A stretch of 49,285 nucleotides of DNA from Candidatus Zhuqueibacterota bacterium. Lineage in GTDB: Bacteria; Zhuqueibacterota; QNDG01; JABMRT01. The stretch covers positions 1 to 49,285 of the forward strand of contig JABMRT010000092.1 of assembly GCA_013202295.1 (NCBI GenBank), read 5' to 3'. Within the stretch, counting starts at the first letter, position 1; every line of letters starts with the position of its first letter. Below the pieces are notes generated by a model. It was given only the letters and a program-made list of their open reading frames with translations. It was not told the origin of the DNA and searched no databases. A program made the position numbers and the translations under genes. Positions 9,301 to 18,489 of this stretch are shown piece by piece.

Positions 9301-9332
9301 CATATACAATCCTATTGATAATGGAGTCGCGT

Positions 9333-10628
9333 GTGAAAAACTACCTGGAATTTGATCCTGAAGTTGCTGCCGCTATACAGAATGAAATCGGAAGACAGAA
9401 CGATACAATCGAATTAATTGCATCCGAAAATTTCGTCAGCCTCGCAGTACTCGCAGCACAGGGCAGTGTTCTGACAAACAAATATGCCGAGGGTTACCCG
9501 GGGCATCGTTATTATGGCGGATGTGATTATGTGGATGTAGCCGAAAATTTGGCAAGAGACCGTGCCAAGAAGCTTTTTCGATGTGAATATGCCAATGTAC
9601 AGCCCCATGCCGGATCCCAGGCCAACATGGCCGCTTATATGTCTTTCATCCAGCCGGGTGATACAGTATTGGGAATGGGTCTATCCCACGGAGGTCATTT
9701 AACTCACGGCAGTATGATCAATTTTTCAGGACAACATTATCACTTTGTTTCTTACGGTGTCAAAAAAGAAACAGGCACCATTGATTTTGATCAGGTCCGG
9801 AAACAGGCCCAAGAGCATAAGCCAAAACTCATTGTGGCGGGTGCGAGTGCCTATCCCCGATTCATTGATTACAAGAAATTTCGTGAAATCGCGGATGAAG
9901 TCAATGCCTTTTTAATGGCTGACATTGCCCACGTCGCAGGATTGATTGCTGCCCAAATCCATCCAGATCCACTACCCTATTGTGATGTAGTCACAGGAAC
10001 GTCTCACAAAACTCTTCGTGGACCTCGTGGTGGTCTGATTCTGGTTGGGAAAGATCGTGAAAATCCATTCGGAATCACAGCACCGAAATCAGGCCGTGTG
10101 AAAAATATTTCTGAAATCATTAACAGCAAAGTTATGCCCGGCATTCAAGGTGGCCCCTTAATGCACGCGATTGCAGCCAAAGCTGTGGCATTTAAGGAAG
10201 CCCTGCAGCCGGAATTTATCACATACAGCAAGCAAATCATTCAGAATGCCTCGACGTTGGCACAGCGTCTGATTGAATATGAATACAATCTGGTTTCTGG
10301 TGGAACGGACAATCATCTCATGCTAATTGATTTATCAAATAAGGATATCAGTGGCAAGGCTGCGGAAATTGCGTTGGATAAGGCGGGAATTACAGTAAAC
10401 AAAAATATGATTCCTTTTGATGAAAGAAGTCGACTTGTTACCAGTGGCATCCGGATCGGTACACCTGCAATGACCACACGTGGACTAAAAGAGCCTGAGA
10501 TGAATCAGATCGGCGAGCTGATTCACCGGGTGATCGCGAATCCGGACAATGAGAGCATTCTTAAGTCTGTACATGGCGAAGCGAAGGAACTCTGTGCCCG
10601 CTTTCCATTATATTCTGAATTGCGGTAA
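9333..10628 (+). CDS. glyA: Serine hydroxymethyltransferase
   Basis: GlyA is the PLP enzyme that interconverts serine and glycine and loads one-carbon units on tetrahydrofolate. Family motifs include [53 protein letters not shown] and [14 protein letters not shown], whose lysine (about residue 226) binds PLP. The chosen GTG at 9333 gives [11 protein letters not shown], which matches the usual N-terminus and lies 6 bases after GGAG. An in-frame ATG at 9321 and TTG at 9315 have no Shine-Dalgarno sequence. It heads a run glyA-comEB-nrdR-rnfCDGEA-tatC with short gaps. Very secure. Confidence 0.97.
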   Translation: MKNYLEFDPEVAAAIQNEIGRQNDTIELIASENFVSLAVLAAQGSVLTNKYAEGYPGHRYYGGCDYVDVAENLARDRAKKLFRCEYANVQPHAGSQANMAAYMSFIQPGDTVLGMGLSHGGHLTHGSMINFSGQHYHFVSYGVKKETGTIDFDQVRKQAQEHKPKLIVAGASAYPRFIDYKKFREIADEVNAFLMADIAHVAGLIAAQIHPDPLPYCDVVTGTSHKTLRGPRGGLILVGKDRENPFGITAPKSGRVKNISEIINSKVMPGIQGGPLMHAIAAKAVAFKEALQPEFITYSKQIIQNASTLAQRLIEYEYNLVSGGTDNHLMLIDLSNKDISGKAAEIALDKAGITVNKNMIPFDERSRLVTSGIRIGTPAMTTRGLKEPEMNQIGELIHRVIANPDNESILKSVHGEAKELCARFPLYSELR

Positions 10629-10647
10629 TATTATCACGGATCCATCC

Positions 10648-11133
10648 ATGAAAAACAAAGGATCTTTTGAGAAGCGTCCATCCTGGGATTCATATTTTAT
10701 GGAGATCACCCAGCTTGTGGCAACCCGTTCCACGTGTTTGCGTCGACAAGTGGGTGCGGTTATTGTGAAAGACAAGCGCATCCTTGCCACTGGGTATAAC
10801 GGCGTTCCCAAATCGCTTCCCCATTGTCTGGATATTGGTTGCTTGAGAGAACAGAAAAGCGTACCTTCTGGTGAACGTCATGAGTTGTGCCGAGGCATCC
10901 ATGGTGAGCAAAATGCGATCATCCAGGCAGCCACATCCGGTGTCAATATTGAAGGCGCGACACTGTACTGCACACATCATCCCTGTTCGCTATGTGTTAA
11001 AATGATTCTTAATGCATCAATCCAGATGGTTTATTATATGGATGGTTACCCTGATGAACTGGCTGTCGAACTCGCGAAAGAGGGACAATTAAATCTCATC
11101 AAGCACTCTCTCCATAAGGAAGGTTCATTATGA
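10648..11133 (+). CDS. comEB: dCMP deaminase (ComEB type)
   Basis: This zinc enzyme deaminates dCMP to dUMP and so supplies the dTMP precursor. The 161 residues include the zinc site HGEQNAI (His, and Glu as proton shuttle) and HHPCSLCVK (two Cys), plus [12 protein letters not shown] and [20 protein letters not shown], all typical of dCMP deaminases rather than cytidine deaminases. The ATG at 10648 is used because the homologous part begins there; a longer open frame runs back into glyA without support. It overlaps nrdR by 4 bases. Placement next to glyA and nrdR makes a deoxynucleotide and one-carbon module. Confidence 0.93.
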   Translation: MKNKGSFEKRPSWDSYFMEITQLVATRSTCLRRQVGAVIVKDKRILATGYNGVPKSLPHCLDIGCLREQKSVPSGERHELCRGIHGEQNAIIQAATSGVNIEGATLYCTHHPCSLCVKMILNASIQMVYYMDGYPDELAVELAKEGQLNLIKHSLHKEGSL

Positions 11134-11594
11134 GATGTCCATTCTGTGGGATTGATCAAGATCGTGTGGTAGATACACGTTCAAGAGAAGACGGCCGTGT
11201 CATCCGAAGGAGACGACTTTGCGAAAATTGCGAGCGTCGCTTTATCACGGTTGAGGAAATCGAGAATAAAAGTCTGACGATTATTAAATCAGACAATCGA
11301 AGAGAGGGTTTTGATCGCGGAAAACTATTACGTGGTGTGCAAATTTCCTGCATCAAACGTCCAGTATCCATCGAGCAAATTGAGAAACTTGTTGAAAATG
11401 TTAAGGTTGAACTGGAAAGTGAATTTGTAAAAGAAGTGCCGAGCCGCCGCGTGGGCGAGCTAGTCATTCAATTTTTACGAGAACTGGATGAGGTAGCTTA
11501 CGTGCGTTTCGCATCTGTATATCGCAATTTTAAAGATAAAGAAGAATTTGTACACGAGCTGAATCAGTTGGAGAAGACTCCGGATCCGGAATAA
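11130..11594 (+). CDS. nrdR: Ribonucleotide reductase repressor NrdR
   Basis: NrdR is a Zn-ribbon/ATP-cone repressor of ribonucleotide reductase genes that senses ATP and dATP. The protein (154 residues, typical) begins MRCPFCG, then [19 protein letters not shown] and CENCERRF, so the four zinc cysteines are present, followed by an ATP cone (about 50-140) with [15 protein letters not shown] and [12 protein letters not shown]. It overlaps the end of comEB by 4 bases (ATGA), which suggests translational coupling. It is followed 16 bases later by rnfC. Confidence 0.97.
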   Translation: MRCPFCGIDQDRVVDTRSREDGRVIRRRRLCENCERRFITVEEIENKSLTIIKSDNRREGFDRGKLLRGVQISCIKRPVSIEQIEKLVENVKVELESEFVKEVPSRRVGELVIQFLRELDEVAYVRFASVYRNFKDKEEFVHELNQLEKTPDPE

Positions 11595-11610
11595 CATCAT
11601 TGGAGATTCA

Positions 11611-12918
11611 ATGGGAAGAAAAAGCTTTCGGGGCGGTATTCATCCCCCTGAGCAGAAATCATTTGCCGAAGATATACCAATACAGAATTTACCGCTTCCA
11701 GAACGTGTGATCATTCCCCTTCAGCAGCACATCGGCGCTCCGGCTGAACCTGTTGTGGAAAAGGGAGATGCAGTAAAAACGGGACAAATTATTGGTAAAG
11801 CTTCCAAATTTGTATCTCTTCCGGTTCATGCGAGTATTTCAGGAACGGTTGTTTCTGTGAACAAGCGTCCACATCCGCTGGGAACGGATCTTCTAGCGAT
11901 TGAGATCGAAGGTGATGGCGCGAACTCCTGGAAGCGACTCCCGAAGGATGAAGATGTCTCAAAACTTTCAGCAGAGGATAAAAAGAAGCGGATATTGGAT
12001 GCCGGTATAGCGGGATTGGGCGGCGCCACCTTCCCCACCCATGTCAAGTTGACACCTCCGCCAGAGAAACCAATTGATACGTTAATCATCAATGGTGTGG
12101 AGTGTGAACCCTATCTAACTGCGGACCATCGCCTGATGCTTGAGAAGCCGAATGAAATACTGGCAGGCGCTCGGATCATGGCTGACATTTTAAAATCCAA
12201 GAAAATAATCATTGGAATAGAAGACAACAAACTGGATGCGATCCGCCTCTTAAGAAAAAAAACCCGTCGATTTAAAACCATCTCAGTCCTCTCTTTATCT
12301 GTAAAATATCCTCAGGGTGGAGAAAAACAGTTGATCAAGGCTGCCACGGGACGGGAAGTGCCTGCTGGTAGATTGCCAATGGATGTCGGTTGTGTGGTGC
12401 AAAATGTGGGAACCGCATTTGCCGTGCATCAAGCTGTGACACAGCAACGTCCGCTCATAGAACGGATCGTGACTGTGACAGGAACAGGCATCAACAGCCC
12501 GAAAAATTGTCGTGTGCGTATCGGTACGCCTGTTGCGGATCTGATCTCTTTTTGTGGTGGATATACTTCGGACGATGTCAAACTTATCAGCGGCGGTCCC
12601 ATGATGGGCATTTCACAATGGACAGACACGATTCCTGTCATCAAGGGTACCTCGGGAATATTGGTGATGAAAGGGTCCGATGTTGAAACCCAGGAAGAAC
12701 AACCTTGCATTTCCTGCGCACGATGTGTGGATATATGTCCGATGCGATTAACACCCAATAAAATCGCCACCTTTGTGGAATATAAAAGATTATCTGACGC
12801 CAAGGAAAATCGAATATATGATTGTATGGAATGCGGATCGTGCAGTTTTATTTGTCCTGCAAAGCGACATTTGGTACAGTATATTAAATTGGGTAAAGCG
12901 TTATGCAGCACATTATAA
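11611..12918 (+). CDS. rnfC: Rnf electron transport complex subunit C
   Basis: RnfC is the cytoplasmic peripheral subunit of the ion-translocating ferredoxin:NAD+ oxidoreductase and carries the NADH/flavin-binding region and two [4Fe-4S] clusters. Visible are the N-terminal RnfC barrel-sandwich part (FRGGIHPPEQK, PVHASISGTV), the nucleotide/flavin region AGIAGLGGATFPTHVKL and NGVECEPYLTADHRLM, and two CxxCxxCxxxCP sets at Cys366/369/372/376 and Cys405/408/411/415. At 435 residues it lacks the long C-terminal extension of some proteobacterial RnfC. First gene of the rnf cluster. Confidence 0.96.
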   Translation: MGRKSFRGGIHPPEQKSFAEDIPIQNLPLPERVIIPLQQHIGAPAEPVVEKGDAVKTGQIIGKASKFVSLPVHASISGTVVSVNKRPHPLGTDLLAIEIEGDGANSWKRLPKDEDVSKLSAEDKKKRILDAGIAGLGGATFPTHVKLTPPPEKPIDTLIINGVECEPYLTADHRLMLEKPNEILAGARIMADILKSKKIIIGIEDNKLDAIRLLRKKTRRFKTISVLSLSVKYPQGGEKQLIKAATGREVPAGRLPMDVGCVVQNVGTAFAVHQAVTQQRPLIERIVTVTGTGINSPKNCRVRIGTPVADLISFCGGYTSDDVKLISGGPMMGISQWTDTIPVIKGTSGILVMKGSDVETQEEQPCISCARCVDICPMRLTPNKIATFVEYKRLSDAKENRIYDCMECGSCSFICPAKRHLVQYIKLGKALCSTL

Positions 12919-12952
12919 TTCGACCCTACATGATGTTGAAGGAGACTATTAA

Positions 12953-13975
12953 ATGAGCCATCCTTTTACCATTTCTCCCTCTCCCCATGTCAGGGATGAT
13001 GACTCCATTCAAAGAATAATGTTTTCGGTCATTCTGGCCCTCCTGCCTGCCGGATTTTATGCCATGTATTTGTTCGGACCGCGCGTCATTTGGCTCAATT
13101 TTATTGCGATTGGTGCAGCAGTCATTACAGAGGTGCTTTGCCAGCTTGTCATGAAACGCCCCATACGAATCAGTGACGGAAGTGCGATTCTTACCGGATT
13201 ACTCCTTGCATATAACATTCCTGCATCCACGCCTTTGTGGATGCCTGCTGTGGGCTCAATTGTGGGAATCCTTGTCGGTAAACAGGTGTTTGGAGGGATT
13301 GGATACAATCCCATGAATCCGGCGCTGGTGGGACGTGCGTTTCTCATGGCATCCTGGCCAGTGCATATGACAGTGTTTAACATCGCGCCACATGGTGGCA
13401 CGCTATCCGGAATCGATGCCATGACGGCTGCAACCCCCCTGAATGCATTTAAACACATTCGATCAATCCTTCTACATGCCGATCAATATACAACCAATGA
13501 GGTCGCAGAAGCGTCTGTGACCCTCTCAAAACTATACGGCAGCTATTCAAATCTCTTCATAGGCAAGGTTGGGGGGTGTATTGGAGAGACCTCTGCCCTG
13601 CTCCTTCTGATTGGTGCTGCCTTTCTGATGTCTCGCCACATCATCGGATGGAAAATTCCCTTCATGTATGTGACAACTGTTTTTATTCTGACATGGGTGT
13701 TTGGTGGCGTTGCCGGATTGTTCTCCGGAAATCCACTTTTTCATATATTATCAGGCGGCCTGATACTGGGTGCATTCTATATGGCAACAGACATGGTCAC
13801 AACTCCTGTCACATTTAAAGGGCGTATTTTATTTGGAGTGGGCTGTGGATTTTTTACTGTGGTCATTCGTCTTTGGGGCGGGTATCCTGAAGGGGTCAGT
13901 TATGCGATTCTTTTAATGAACCTGACCACACCATTGATCGACCGCCTGACAAAGCCCAAAGTGTTCGGAGGATAA
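12953..13975 (+). CDS. rnfD: Rnf complex subunit D
   Basis: RnfD is an inner-membrane subunit of Rnf with a covalent FMN. The 340-residue protein is strongly hydrophobic with several transmembrane helices. It starts with the conserved SPSPHVRDDDSIQRIM, and contains GGIGYNPMNPALVGRAFLMASWP and FYMATDMVTTPVTFKG. The covalent FMN is expected at the threonine of TAATPL (Thr161). GGAG precedes the ATG. Located between rnfC and rnfG. Confidence 0.96.
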   Translation: MSHPFTISPSPHVRDDDSIQRIMFSVILALLPAGFYAMYLFGPRVIWLNFIAIGAAVITEVLCQLVMKRPIRISDGSAILTGLLLAYNIPASTPLWMPAVGSIVGILVGKQVFGGIGYNPMNPALVGRAFLMASWPVHMTVFNIAPHGGTLSGIDAMTAATPLNAFKHIRSILLHADQYTTNEVAEASVTLSKLYGSYSNLFIGKVGGCIGETSALLLLIGAAFLMSRHIIGWKIPFMYVTTVFILTWVFGGVAGLFSGNPLFHILSGGLILGAFYMATDMVTTPVTFKGRILFGVGCGFFTVVIRLWGGYPEGVSYAILLMNLTTPLIDRLTKPKVFGG

Positions 13976-13982
13976 GGCTTCT

Positions 13983-14546
13983 ATGAAGGAAATTTTTAAA
14001 TTCGCACTGGTATTGGGATTGGTAACTGGCATCGCTGCCTGTGCTCTTGGTGTGGTCAATCAAATCACCCAACCCCGTATTGCTCTACAGCAACAACTCG
14101 CATTGAATGCGGGATTGTATAGGGTGTTGCCTGGATCTGAGAATGGCTGTATCATTGAGCAGCATTTGGATGGATTGAACATGTATTACACCGGGTACTT
14201 AAACCGAGATACCACGGACTTTATCGGATACGCGCTACCTGTTGAATCCAAGGGGTATTCAAGCACTATTCGCACTTTGGTTGGCCTGGATTCTTTACGG
14301 AATATTATCTCACTTAAAATTCTATTTCAACAGGAAACTCCGGGATTGGGTACAAAATGCGAAGAAGTTCGTCCCGGAGAAACCGAGCCTTGGTTTCAAT
14401 ATCAATTCAAAGGATTATTCGTGCCGGATGTCGCTCTTGATAAAAATGGTGGCTCAATTCATTGCATTACAGGAGCAACAATTACTTCTGCCGCGATCAC
14501 GGATGCAGTCAAAGAATCATCCGTAAAACTTTTTAGTGAATTATAA
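13983..14546 (+). CDS. rnfG: Rnf complex subunit G
   Basis: RnfG is a single-pass membrane protein whose periplasmic FMN-binding domain carries covalently bound flavin. The 187 residues show one N-terminal membrane helix (about 7-27), the ETPGLGTK motif at 118-125 and the flavinylation motif TGATITS at 163-169, where FMN is expected on Thr166. Length is normal. A flavin transferase (ApbE), which would attach the flavin, is not in the window. The gene starts 7 bases after rnfD. Confidence 0.95.
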   Translation: MKEIFKFALVLGLVTGIAACALGVVNQITQPRIALQQQLALNAGLYRVLPGSENGCIIEQHLDGLNMYYTGYLNRDTTDFIGYALPVESKGYSSTIRTLVGLDSLRNIISLKILFQQETPGLGTKCEEVRPGETEPWFQYQFKGLFVPDVALDKNGGSIHCITGATITSAAITDAVKESSVKLFSEL

Positions 14547-14567
14547 CAGGTCTTTTGGGAGTATTTC

Positions 14568-15179
14568 ATGTCTGTGGGCAAAGAATTCATAAAAGGGATG
14601 GTTCGTGAAAATCCCGTATTTCGTCTGCTTCTGGGCTTGTGTCCCGTATTGGCGACGTCGTCTTCGGTGATGAATGCAATCGGGATGGGTGTTTCCGTGA
14701 TTTTTGTGTTAGTTGCCTCAAACACACTCGTTTCATTGTTGCGAAATTTCATCCCTCCTAAAATACGCATCCCCATCTATATCAGCATTATCGCAACATT
14801 TGTGACTGTTGTCGATTTGATTATGGCCGGCTTTTTTCCAGATTTGCATAAATCCCTGGGCATGTTCATCAAGTTGATTGTGGTCAATTGCATTATTCTC
14901 GGTCGTGCTGAGGCATTTGCCAGTAAAAACAATACATTCTATGCCATTATTGACGGACTCGGAATGGGAATCGGATTTACTTTTTCCATGATTATTATTG
15001 CAACAATTCGTGAATTACTCGGAAATGGTACCTGGCTCAACATGCCTGTTTTCGGGACCCAGTTTGAGCCTGTCTTAATTTTTGTTCTTGCTCCTGGAGC
15101 GTTTATAACTTTGGGATTTATTATTGGTGGCATGAATTGGCTAGACCATCGTCGAGCCGCTATCGCAACGAAATCCTAA
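14568..15179 (+). CDS. rnfE: Rnf complex subunit E
   Basis: RnfE is a polytopic membrane subunit paralogous to RnfA; together they hold a cluster in the membrane core. The 203-residue protein has about six helices. It contains [18 protein letters not shown] near the N-terminus, [17 protein letters not shown] in the middle and [10 protein letters not shown] later, all characteristic, with the conserved cysteines in LGLCP and VVNCI. It follows rnfG by 21 bases. Confidence 0.96.
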   Translation: MSVGKEFIKGMVRENPVFRLLLGLCPVLATSSSVMNAIGMGVSVIFVLVASNTLVSLLRNFIPPKIRIPIYISIIATFVTVVDLIMAGFFPDLHKSLGMFIKLIVVNCIILGRAEAFASKNNTFYAIIDGLGMGIGFTFSMIIIATIRELLGNGTWLNMPVFGTQFEPVLIFVLAPGAFITLGFIIGGMNWLDHRRAAIATKS

Positions 15180-15198
15180 TTTAACTCGAGATCTTGTC

Positions 15199-15837
15199 AT
15201 GGATATTCAGAATCTACTTATTATTAGCGTCGGTGCAATATTTATAAGCAATTTTGTCCTTTCCCGATTTCTTGGATTGTGTCCGTATATCGGTGTGTCC
15301 AAGCAATTGGACTCAGCGCTGGGCATGGGTATGGCCGTCGTTTTTGTGATGAGCATTGCTTCTCTATTCACATGGATGATCTATTATTACTTTCTTGAAC
15401 CGTCAAGCGCCAACTTGATTTTCAAACTTTTTCGCAATCAGTTGGATTCCCCTCCTGATCTACGCTACTTGCAAACCATCGCCTTTATTCTGGTTATTGC
15501 AACTCTTGTTCAATTTGTGGAAATGGTCATTCAGAAAACCAGTCCGGGATTATACCGTTCTCTGGGGATCTACCTTCCGCTTATCACGACAAATTGTGCT
15601 GTGCTGGGTGTGGCATTTTTAAATATTGATTCAGATTACAATTTCATTGAAAGCATAGTGAATGGATTTGCCTCAGGAGTTGGATTTACATTAGCACTTG
15701 TATTAATGGCAGGATTGCGTGAAAAGCTTGAAATGGCCAACGTACCGAAGGCCATGAAAGGTGCTCCGATTGCCTTCATTATGGCCGGATTAATGTCTCT
15801 GGCCTTTATGGGATTTTCTGGTCTATCATTCGGATAA
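15199..15837 (+). CDS. rnfA: Rnf complex subunit A
   Basis: RnfA is the second paralogous membrane core subunit. The 212 residues include [35 protein letters not shown] and [18 protein letters not shown], with the conserved cysteines in LGLCP and TTNCAV. About six transmembrane helices. It is the last rnf gene; the next gene, 13 bases on, is tatC rather than rnfB. Confidence 0.96.
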   Translation: MDIQNLLIISVGAIFISNFVLSRFLGLCPYIGVSKQLDSALGMGMAVVFVMSIASLFTWMIYYYFLEPSSANLIFKLFRNQLDSPPDLRYLQTIAFILVIATLVQFVEMVIQKTSPGLYRSLGIYLPLITTNCAVLGVAFLNIDSDYNFIESIVNGFASGVGFTLALVLMAGLREKLEMANVPKAMKGAPIAFIMAGLMSLAFMGFSGLSFG

Positions 15838-15850
15838 GGAAGTATTTTTC

Positions 15851-16690
15851 ATGAGTCAGTCGAGCGATAAAAAGAAGAAGAAATCTCATAAGAAACGAGT
15901 TGAGATGCCTTTCCTTGATCATCTTGAAGAACTCCGCTGGCGTATCATTAAAAGTGTTGCTTCTGTGGTGATCATAATGGTTGCTGCATTCCCATTTTCT
16001 GGACGAATTCTCAATCTATTGACTCTTCCCAATGATCGTCTAAGTGATCCTGCAAAACTCATTTTTCTCAAACCCACAGGTATGATTCTCGTCCGCATGG
16101 AACTGGCCCTTGTAGTTGGCATCATTGTTTCGCTACCCATCATTTTTTATCAGTTCTGGAGTTTTGTGACACCAGGATTGCTTCCCAATGAGAAACGACA
16201 CGTTCCCACCGCTGTAATTCTCACCTCATTATGCTTCCTGATCGGCTCTGGATTTGCTTTTTTCATCATGTTTCCTATGGTACTCCCATTTTTATATAGT
16301 ATGGGCACGGATACTATCACGGCTACAATAAATATCAATGAGTACATTAGTTTCGTACTTCGACTTGTACTTGTAGCAGGGCTTTTGTTTGAGTTGCCTA
16401 TTTTATCCTTTTTCTTATCCCGTGTTGGAATTCTTAATCCGGATTTCTTAAGAAAATACAGACGATATGGTATCGTAACTGTTTTTATCCTGGCGGCTAT
16501 AGTTACTCCCCCTGATCCGATGAGTCAATTGATGATGGCTGTGCCATTAATTTTTTTATACGAAATTAGTATTTGGGTTTCTATTATTGGACATCGAAAA
16601 AAACTGGCCAGTGATGAGGAGTGGGAAAAGGAGTTTTCTGATACTAAAAAGAAACCTCCTGCTAACACAAAAAAGAATACAAAGAAGTAA
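15851..16690 (+). CDS. tatC: Sec-independent protein translocase TatC
   Basis: TatC is the membrane receptor of the twin-arginine translocon that binds signal peptides of folded, often cofactor-bearing, exports. The 279-residue protein has the conserved MPFLDHLEELRWRIIKS cytoplasmic N-terminus after a lysine-rich head, SLPIIFYQFWSFVTPGLLPNEKR, six helices and TPPDPMSQLMMAVPL. It carries an added Lys-rich C-tail. It is the last gene of the glyA-rnf operon and is followed by a strong terminator. Two tatA-type partners lie at 28275-28707 on the other strand. Confidence 0.97.
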   Translation: MSQSSDKKKKKSHKKRVEMPFLDHLEELRWRIIKSVASVVIIMVAAFPFSGRILNLLTLPNDRLSDPAKLIFLKPTGMILVRMELALVVGIIVSLPIIFYQFWSFVTPGLLPNEKRHVPTAVILTSLCFLIGSGFAFFIMFPMVLPFLYSMGTDTITATININEYISFVLRLVLVAGLLFELPILSFFLSRVGILNPDFLRKYRRYGIVTVFILAAIVTPPDPMSQLMMAVPLIFLYEISIWVSIIGHRKKLASDEEWEKEFSDTKKKPPANTKKNTKK

Positions 16691-16700
16691 AAGAATATTA

Positions 16701-16737
16701 AAAAAAGGAGTGCTCGAACCAAGCACTCCTTTTTTTA
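16701..16737. terminator. Bidirectional intrinsic terminator
   Basis: AAAAAAGGAGTGCT (16701-16714) and AGCACTCCTTTTTT (16722-16735) form a perfect stem around a 7-base loop, with A and T runs on either side. It lies between the convergent tatC and the barrel/TPR gene and can stop transcription from both. Confidence 0.92.
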
Positions 16738-16756
16738 TTTATCTATAATGGCTAAA

Positions 16757-18067
16757 CTATAACCGACCTAAATACCTCATCGCTTTTGGCGCATATTCCG
16801 AAGTTGGATATTTGCTGACCAGCTGTTGAAAATTTTCACGGGCAGCAGTTTTGTTACCCATCTTCATATACACAACACCATTCATAATCAATGCATCATC
16901 AAACTTATAAGAAGAACGGTAATCCATTACTTTGCTAAATGAATTGATCGCATCATTGTAACGGCCCGTCGCATTATAGCTCTCACCAATCCAGTACTGG
17001 CAATTACTTGCAAGTTTGTGTGATGGATTCGTTTGTAATAGATTCTGGAACATCTGAATGGCAGAATTAAAGTCCTTCGCATAGAATTTGTTTAATGACT
17101 CTTGATATTGCGCCTTGAATGATGCATCATCAATGGCTGATGCACTTGTATATCCTCCGGCCATGCGACTGCTTAAATCTGCGATGGCTGCTTCTGTGGC
17201 ACTCACCCGACTTTCGAGATTTATGGGATCGGCAGATTGATTTAAATCGTCGAAAAATAGATTGCTTTCTGTGGATCCTGAATATTCAGTCGCATTGGCT
17301 GATTCTTCATAACTGCCTGCTATTGCTTCTTCTGGTTGAAAAAGCAAAGCCAATGCATCCGCTTCCTCATTTCTTACACTTGTATTATCTTCCATGAAAA
17401 GATCATCCAATGAGGCAATTTCACTATCACCAACAGGATATTCAATCTCTTCACGGTAGATGTTATCCGTACTTTCTTTCAACTTGTAGGACAACCCAGC
17501 TTTTGCAGCCCAAAACACTGGCTTTTTATCAAGATCGGAGGAGGCTACATATCGATAATCCCCAGATGCCTGGAAAGTCATCTTTTCATTCAACGCATAT
17601 TCAAATCCTCCACCTGCAAGCAATGCAGCATCATAATAGCGATCGCCAGTGATTACTTGATCGGAACCAGGCATCTTGAATTTGCTCTGAAAACCGAAGG
17701 CACTTAAACCTGCAAAAACCATTGGGGAAAATTTTGAAGAAGTACTTGGCTTGTATCCAACCTTTACTTCAAATGTGGGCAGAAGTGTGGTCATAAATGA
17801 CTCCCACTTCATCATTTTGTCGGTAATGGTTTGAATACCGGTTCCTATTGTTAAAAATGTTTTTGGATTAATATTGTACTTGAGGAAAAACTCAACACCA
17901 GGACCCGCTCCGGTTCCATCAGGGGAAAAGGCCATACTGCTTTTATCCTGATTGGTTGCTACAAAATTGCCGCCTACTCCATCTGGCTCACTTAAATTGA
18001 TACCAGAAAAAGCATTTTGTGCAGAAACGATCAGGATAACTACGAATAAAAGACTTCTTGATTTCAT
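16757..18067 (-). CDS. Outer-membrane barrel fused to a YbgF-like TPR domain
   Basis: This 436-residue exported protein has a signal peptide ending about NAFSG. Residues 25-205 look like an outer-membrane beta-barrel (GVEFFLKYNINPKTFLTIG, FEVKVGYKPS, FEYALNEKMTFQASGDYRY, FWAAKAGLSYKL). An acidic Ser/Glu-rich linker follows (about 206-285), then a short coiled-coil-like stretch (NLESRVSATEAAIADLSSRM). A C-terminal TPR block (about 315-436) has YQESLNKFYAKDFNSAIQMFQ, SNCQYWIGESYNATGRYNDAI and KTAARENFQQLVSKYPTSEYAPKA, as in YbgF/CpoB of the Tol-Pal system. The ATG at 18067 lies 8 bases after GGGAGG; a GTG just before it is possible. The fusion suggests a link between outer membrane and periplasm; this is inference. 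Confidence 0.8.
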   Translation of the reverse strand: MKSRSLLFVVILIVSAQNAFSGINLSEPDGVGGNFVATNQDKSSMAFSPDGTGAGPGVEFFLKYNINPKTFLTIGTGIQTITDKMMKWESFMTTLLPTFEVKVGYKPSTSSKFSPMVFAGLSAFGFQSKFKMPGSDQVITGDRYYDAALLAGGGFEYALNEKMTFQASGDYRYVASSDLDKKPVFWAAKAGLSYKLKESTDNIYREEIEYPVGDSEIASLDDLFMEDNTSVRNEEADALALLFQPEEAIAGSYEESANATEYSGSTESNLFFDDLNQSADPINLESRVSATEAAIADLSSRMAGGYTSASAIDDASFKAQYQESLNKFYAKDFNSAIQMFQNLLQTNPSHKLASNCQYWIGESYNATGRYNDAINSFSKVMDYRSSYKFDDALIMNGVVYMKMGNKTAARENFQQLVSKYPTSEYAPKAMRYLGRL

Positions 18068-18489
18068 CACTATGTCCTCCCTAAGACTTTTTGTGATGGT
18101 GTGAAAATATATATTATCTACTGTTGCAAAATATCTACCAAAAATAATATATTATCTGAGTGAATCTATTTATCATATTATTTTTATTGAAATTGCGTTT
18201 TATTTTTGTATAATGCTTTTATGCCTTATTAACAGTTTCTTGTACGGTATCCGATCATTATGGAACTTTTACAAAAACAGCCAGTATTATTTTTTAACAA
18301 ACAATCGCTATCAATAAGATAATATATCATTTATGATATGTAGTAAATTTATATTATTCAATCATAAATGTCAAGAAAAATATTACTTTTGGAATATTTC
18401 TTCTTTTAATGTTAAAAAATATTGTTATTTTTATTTAGCTGGTTGATTTAATACTTATTGGATTCATTTGACTTGTAAGGATTTGGGCA
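18068..18489. other. AT-rich divergent intergenic region
   Basis: This stretch separates the minus-strand barrel/TPR gene from the plus-strand nucleoside phosphorylase. It is very AT-rich. A good plus-strand promoter is visible at 18187-18214, which would leave a leader of about 270 bases before the phosphorylase. No known RNA motif was recognised. A 20-codon frame starting near 18260 lacks a Shine-Dalgarno sequence and is not called. Confidence 0.5.
18187..18214 (+). promoter_or_regulatory. Promoter upstream of the nucleoside phosphorylase gene
   Basis: TTGAAA (18187-18192), 16-base spacer, consensus -10 TATAAT (18209-18214). In an AT-rich region such matches can arise by chance, so confidence is limited. 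Confidence 0.45.

Noticed and set aside
10549-10647. N-terminal extension of the dCMP deaminase
   Set aside because: It overlaps glyA, is not conserved in the family, and a good ATG exists at 10648.
12429-12911. Minus-strand 160-codon frame
   Set aside because: It is antisense to the Fe-S region of rnfC.
18259-18322. 20-codon frame in the intergenic region before the nucleoside phosphorylase
   Set aside because: No Shine-Dalgarno sequence and no biased composition; chance frame in AT-rich DNA.
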